A model generated the notes under the pieces. It did no database searches, was not told the DNA's origin, and saw only the letters and a list, made by a program, of their open reading frames with translations. From positions 676,035 through 696,034 of the forward strand of contig NW_014577094.1 of assembly GCF_000485595.1 (NCBI RefSeq): 20,000 nucleotides of DNA. The letters are read 5' to 3'. This document shows, piece by piece, positions 18,526 to 20,000 of this stretch. Numbering within the stretch: the first letter of the stretch is position 1; each line of letters opens with the position of its first letter. Position numbers and translations under genes: made by a program. Source of the stretch: Priapulus caudatus. Lineage: Eukaryota > Priapulida > Priapulimorpha > Priapulimorphida > Priapulidae.

Positions 18526-19300
18526 TTGGTGTTTTCATGACAAGCTTTAAGTAGGACCTAAAACCCTGATTAGCAAATAAATTTACAGGGACACTACACC
18601 CTAGAATTTTAGGGTATATTATGATAGTAAGTGCATAAATAATAGTATATACCTACAAATTTCTATAATCATGCATTCACATTTGTCATGAAACAACAAT
18701 GAGTTTGGACATCTTTATTTATTTTCTGCCGCTGACATGACACTCTGCGATTGTACTGCCACCCCGACGAAGTTGCACTTTTGCAGATTTATTTTGTGCG
18801 TTACAGACCGAGGGCTAATCACAAAAGTGCAATTATATTTATACCTAAAGTCTGCTATTTAACTGAACAATCTTTATTTTAGGACAAATTCGTTCATATT
18901 ATAACTGAATCTAGAAGTTATTTATAAGATATTGCAATCCTTCTTCTCTTAAGTTAATAAATAAGAAACACCCTCGCCCTGTAGCCTCCAGAAATGGGTT
19001 TTAATTATCCAACATACGAATATTTTCTGTTCAATAAAAATACTCATTACGCACACATAATATCTAGCAACAATAATTAGTCGTATTAGTACGATCTTGT
19101 TAACTTGTTTTTATGCATCAAAACCATTTCTGTTCAATAAAAATACTCATTACACACACATATACACATCCATACATGTTGAGATCTTGAAAGGATCGAT
19201 GCGTTTGTATGTAAGAATTTAGAATAAAATAACTGGAAGAGTATGTAGAATTTGTGTTCACTAATAGGATATATTGTTTACAAATATACAGTCACCATCT
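18526..19300. other. AT-rich stretch with small repeats only
   Basis: An 11-bp inverted pair TTGCACTTTTG/CAAAAGTGCAA lies at 18773-18783 and 18822-18832, and a 36-bp direct repeat is described separately. No gene was recognised. Confidence 0.4.
19024..19162 (+). repeat. 36-bp direct repeat, two copies 103 bp apart
   Basis: TTTCTGTTCAATAAAAATAC begins a 36-bp unit at 19024-19059 and again at 19127-19162, with a single mismatch between the two. Each contains AATAAA. Near the first copy AGAAATGGGTTTT (18991) is the inverse of AAAACCATTTCT before the second, with one base extra. This could be two ends of an inserted sequence or a local duplication. Confidence 0.75.
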
Positions 19301-19388
19301 TGTCTCGTCTCGTCTCCCAGTTCCAACTCTCGCTCCGCGTTCCACTCCTGTTCAAAACGCTCTCTATCTATATATATGACTCTCTCGT

Positions 19389-19430
19389 CCAATCACCAAC
19401 AAGCTCTACTCTGCACAGTGCACAACCAAT
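19389..19430. promoter_or_regulatory. Two CCAAT boxes 37 bp apart
   Basis: CCAATCA occurs at 19389-19395 and 19426-19432. Paired CCAAT boxes at this spacing are typical of NF-Y-bound promoters. No dependent gene is visible within the window, so this is suggestive only. Confidence 0.25.
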
Positions 19431-19496
19431 CACGCACAACTCTCATTCGTCTTATTACGCGCCAACCGTACATGTGTCCACACTGTCCAGCACCTG

Positions 19497-19924
19497 AGGC
19501 GTGTTCAGGAGAGCGAACGCTGGCGAGCGCTCGCCTTTTGAACGACACTGCGCGAGCGCACGCGCAAATTCAAAAGGCTGTTCGCTCAGCGCGCGGGGTT
19601 GTTTACAAGATGGCGACGGGCAATCTGGCAAATGGGAATCTAACATTTCTGACTTCAATTTGCAATCTATTTCAACTTCATTTCATTTTTCATTCATTCA
19701 TTTACTTCTAAATTCAATTCGTATCAATTTCGTCTGCTAATTCGTTTAACAGTACTTGTTCGAAGACATTAAAATCTCGCGATTAAAATCTGCTGAGTAA
19801 CCCTCTATGGGGGCCGCCATTATGGATAAAGCCAGCGCACAGCGAGCGCTCGTGTGTCGTTCAAGAGGCGCTGCGTTCGTTCATCGAGCGTTCGCATCGA
19901 GCGCTCGCTCTCCTGAACACACCT
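19497..19924. mobile_element. CpG-rich MITE-like element, 428 bp
   Basis: The left end AGGCGTGTTCAGGAGAGCGA (19497-19516) is mirrored by the right end TCGCTCTCCTGAACACACCT (19905-19924), with one mismatch. CTG flanks both sides (19494-19496, 19925-19927), a likely 3-bp target-site duplication. Behind the ends both arms carry GAGCGCTCG palindromes and TTGAACGACAC, and further in an AAGATGGCG / CGCCATTATGG pair, so the imperfect inverted region reaches about 120 bp per side. The centre is AT-rich without coding capacity. Superfamily not assigned. Confidence 0.7.
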
Positions 19925-20000
19925 CTGTACTCGCGCCACCTATCGTTTGTAATCTGTCTGCTAACTGCCTAATTCCCCAACCTAGGCTGTTTCTAACCCA

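Noticed and set aside
19274-19711. 145-codon plus-strand ORF
   Set aside because: It begins at a TTG, runs through simple TC-rich sequence into the MITE at 19497 and has no recognisable domain.
1-20000. tRNA, rRNA and CRISPR signatures
   Set aside because: No GGTTCGAATCC-type B box with a matching acceptor stem, no rRNA-like sequence and no regularly spaced repeat array were seen by eye on either strand.

Overview
The window looks like animal nuclear DNA, most likely from an invertebrate. It is AT-rich with sparse coding, it has a gene with canonical GT-AG introns, it carries CCCTAA telomere-like tracts, and much of it is transposon-derived. I found no rRNA, tRNA, CRISPR array or prokaryotic-style operon. 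The phylum cannot be settled from the sequence.

Layout. Positions 21-2600 and 7659-11600 hold two direct copies of one composite repeat of about 2.6 kb. Each copy has three parts in the same order: an AT-rich left block, a large fold-back element (arms of about 365 bp around about 140 bp), and a right block ending in a GT/GC alternating satellite. Copy 2 also carries a 1160-bp hAT-like insertion (9640-10799). Its empty target site is preserved in copy 1. Copy 2 is preceded by a tract dense in GTAC (7443-7638).

The two copies bracket about 5 kb holding the only coding sequences I can identify with a protein family. On the minus strand, 4160 to 3600, are the first two coding exons of a LOTUS (OST-HTH) domain gene of the TDRD5/TDRD7/Oskar type, which belongs to germ-granule and piRNA biology. 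Its start codon is in good context, it has a TATA box, and three MYB-like motifs lie upstream. On the plus strand, 6381-7256, is an intact 291-residue RNase HI plus CCHC zinc-knuckle ORF, the usual tail of a non-LTR retrotransposon, with no reverse transcriptase visible upstream.

From 11.6 kb to 19.5 kb no gene could be supported. That stretch holds small elements with terminal inverted repeats (11951-12101, 18278-18525, 19497-19924), a strong hairpin (13217-13268), an (AT)n microsatellite (16617-16667) and many short open frames of the number expected by chance. Only a continuation of the LOTUS gene to the left, possibly across the repeat and out of the window, would link host coding sequence to the mobile DNA.

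The two composite copies differ largely by single-base indels. This may reflect long-read errors in an unpolished repeat, so reading frames inside the repeats should not be trusted.
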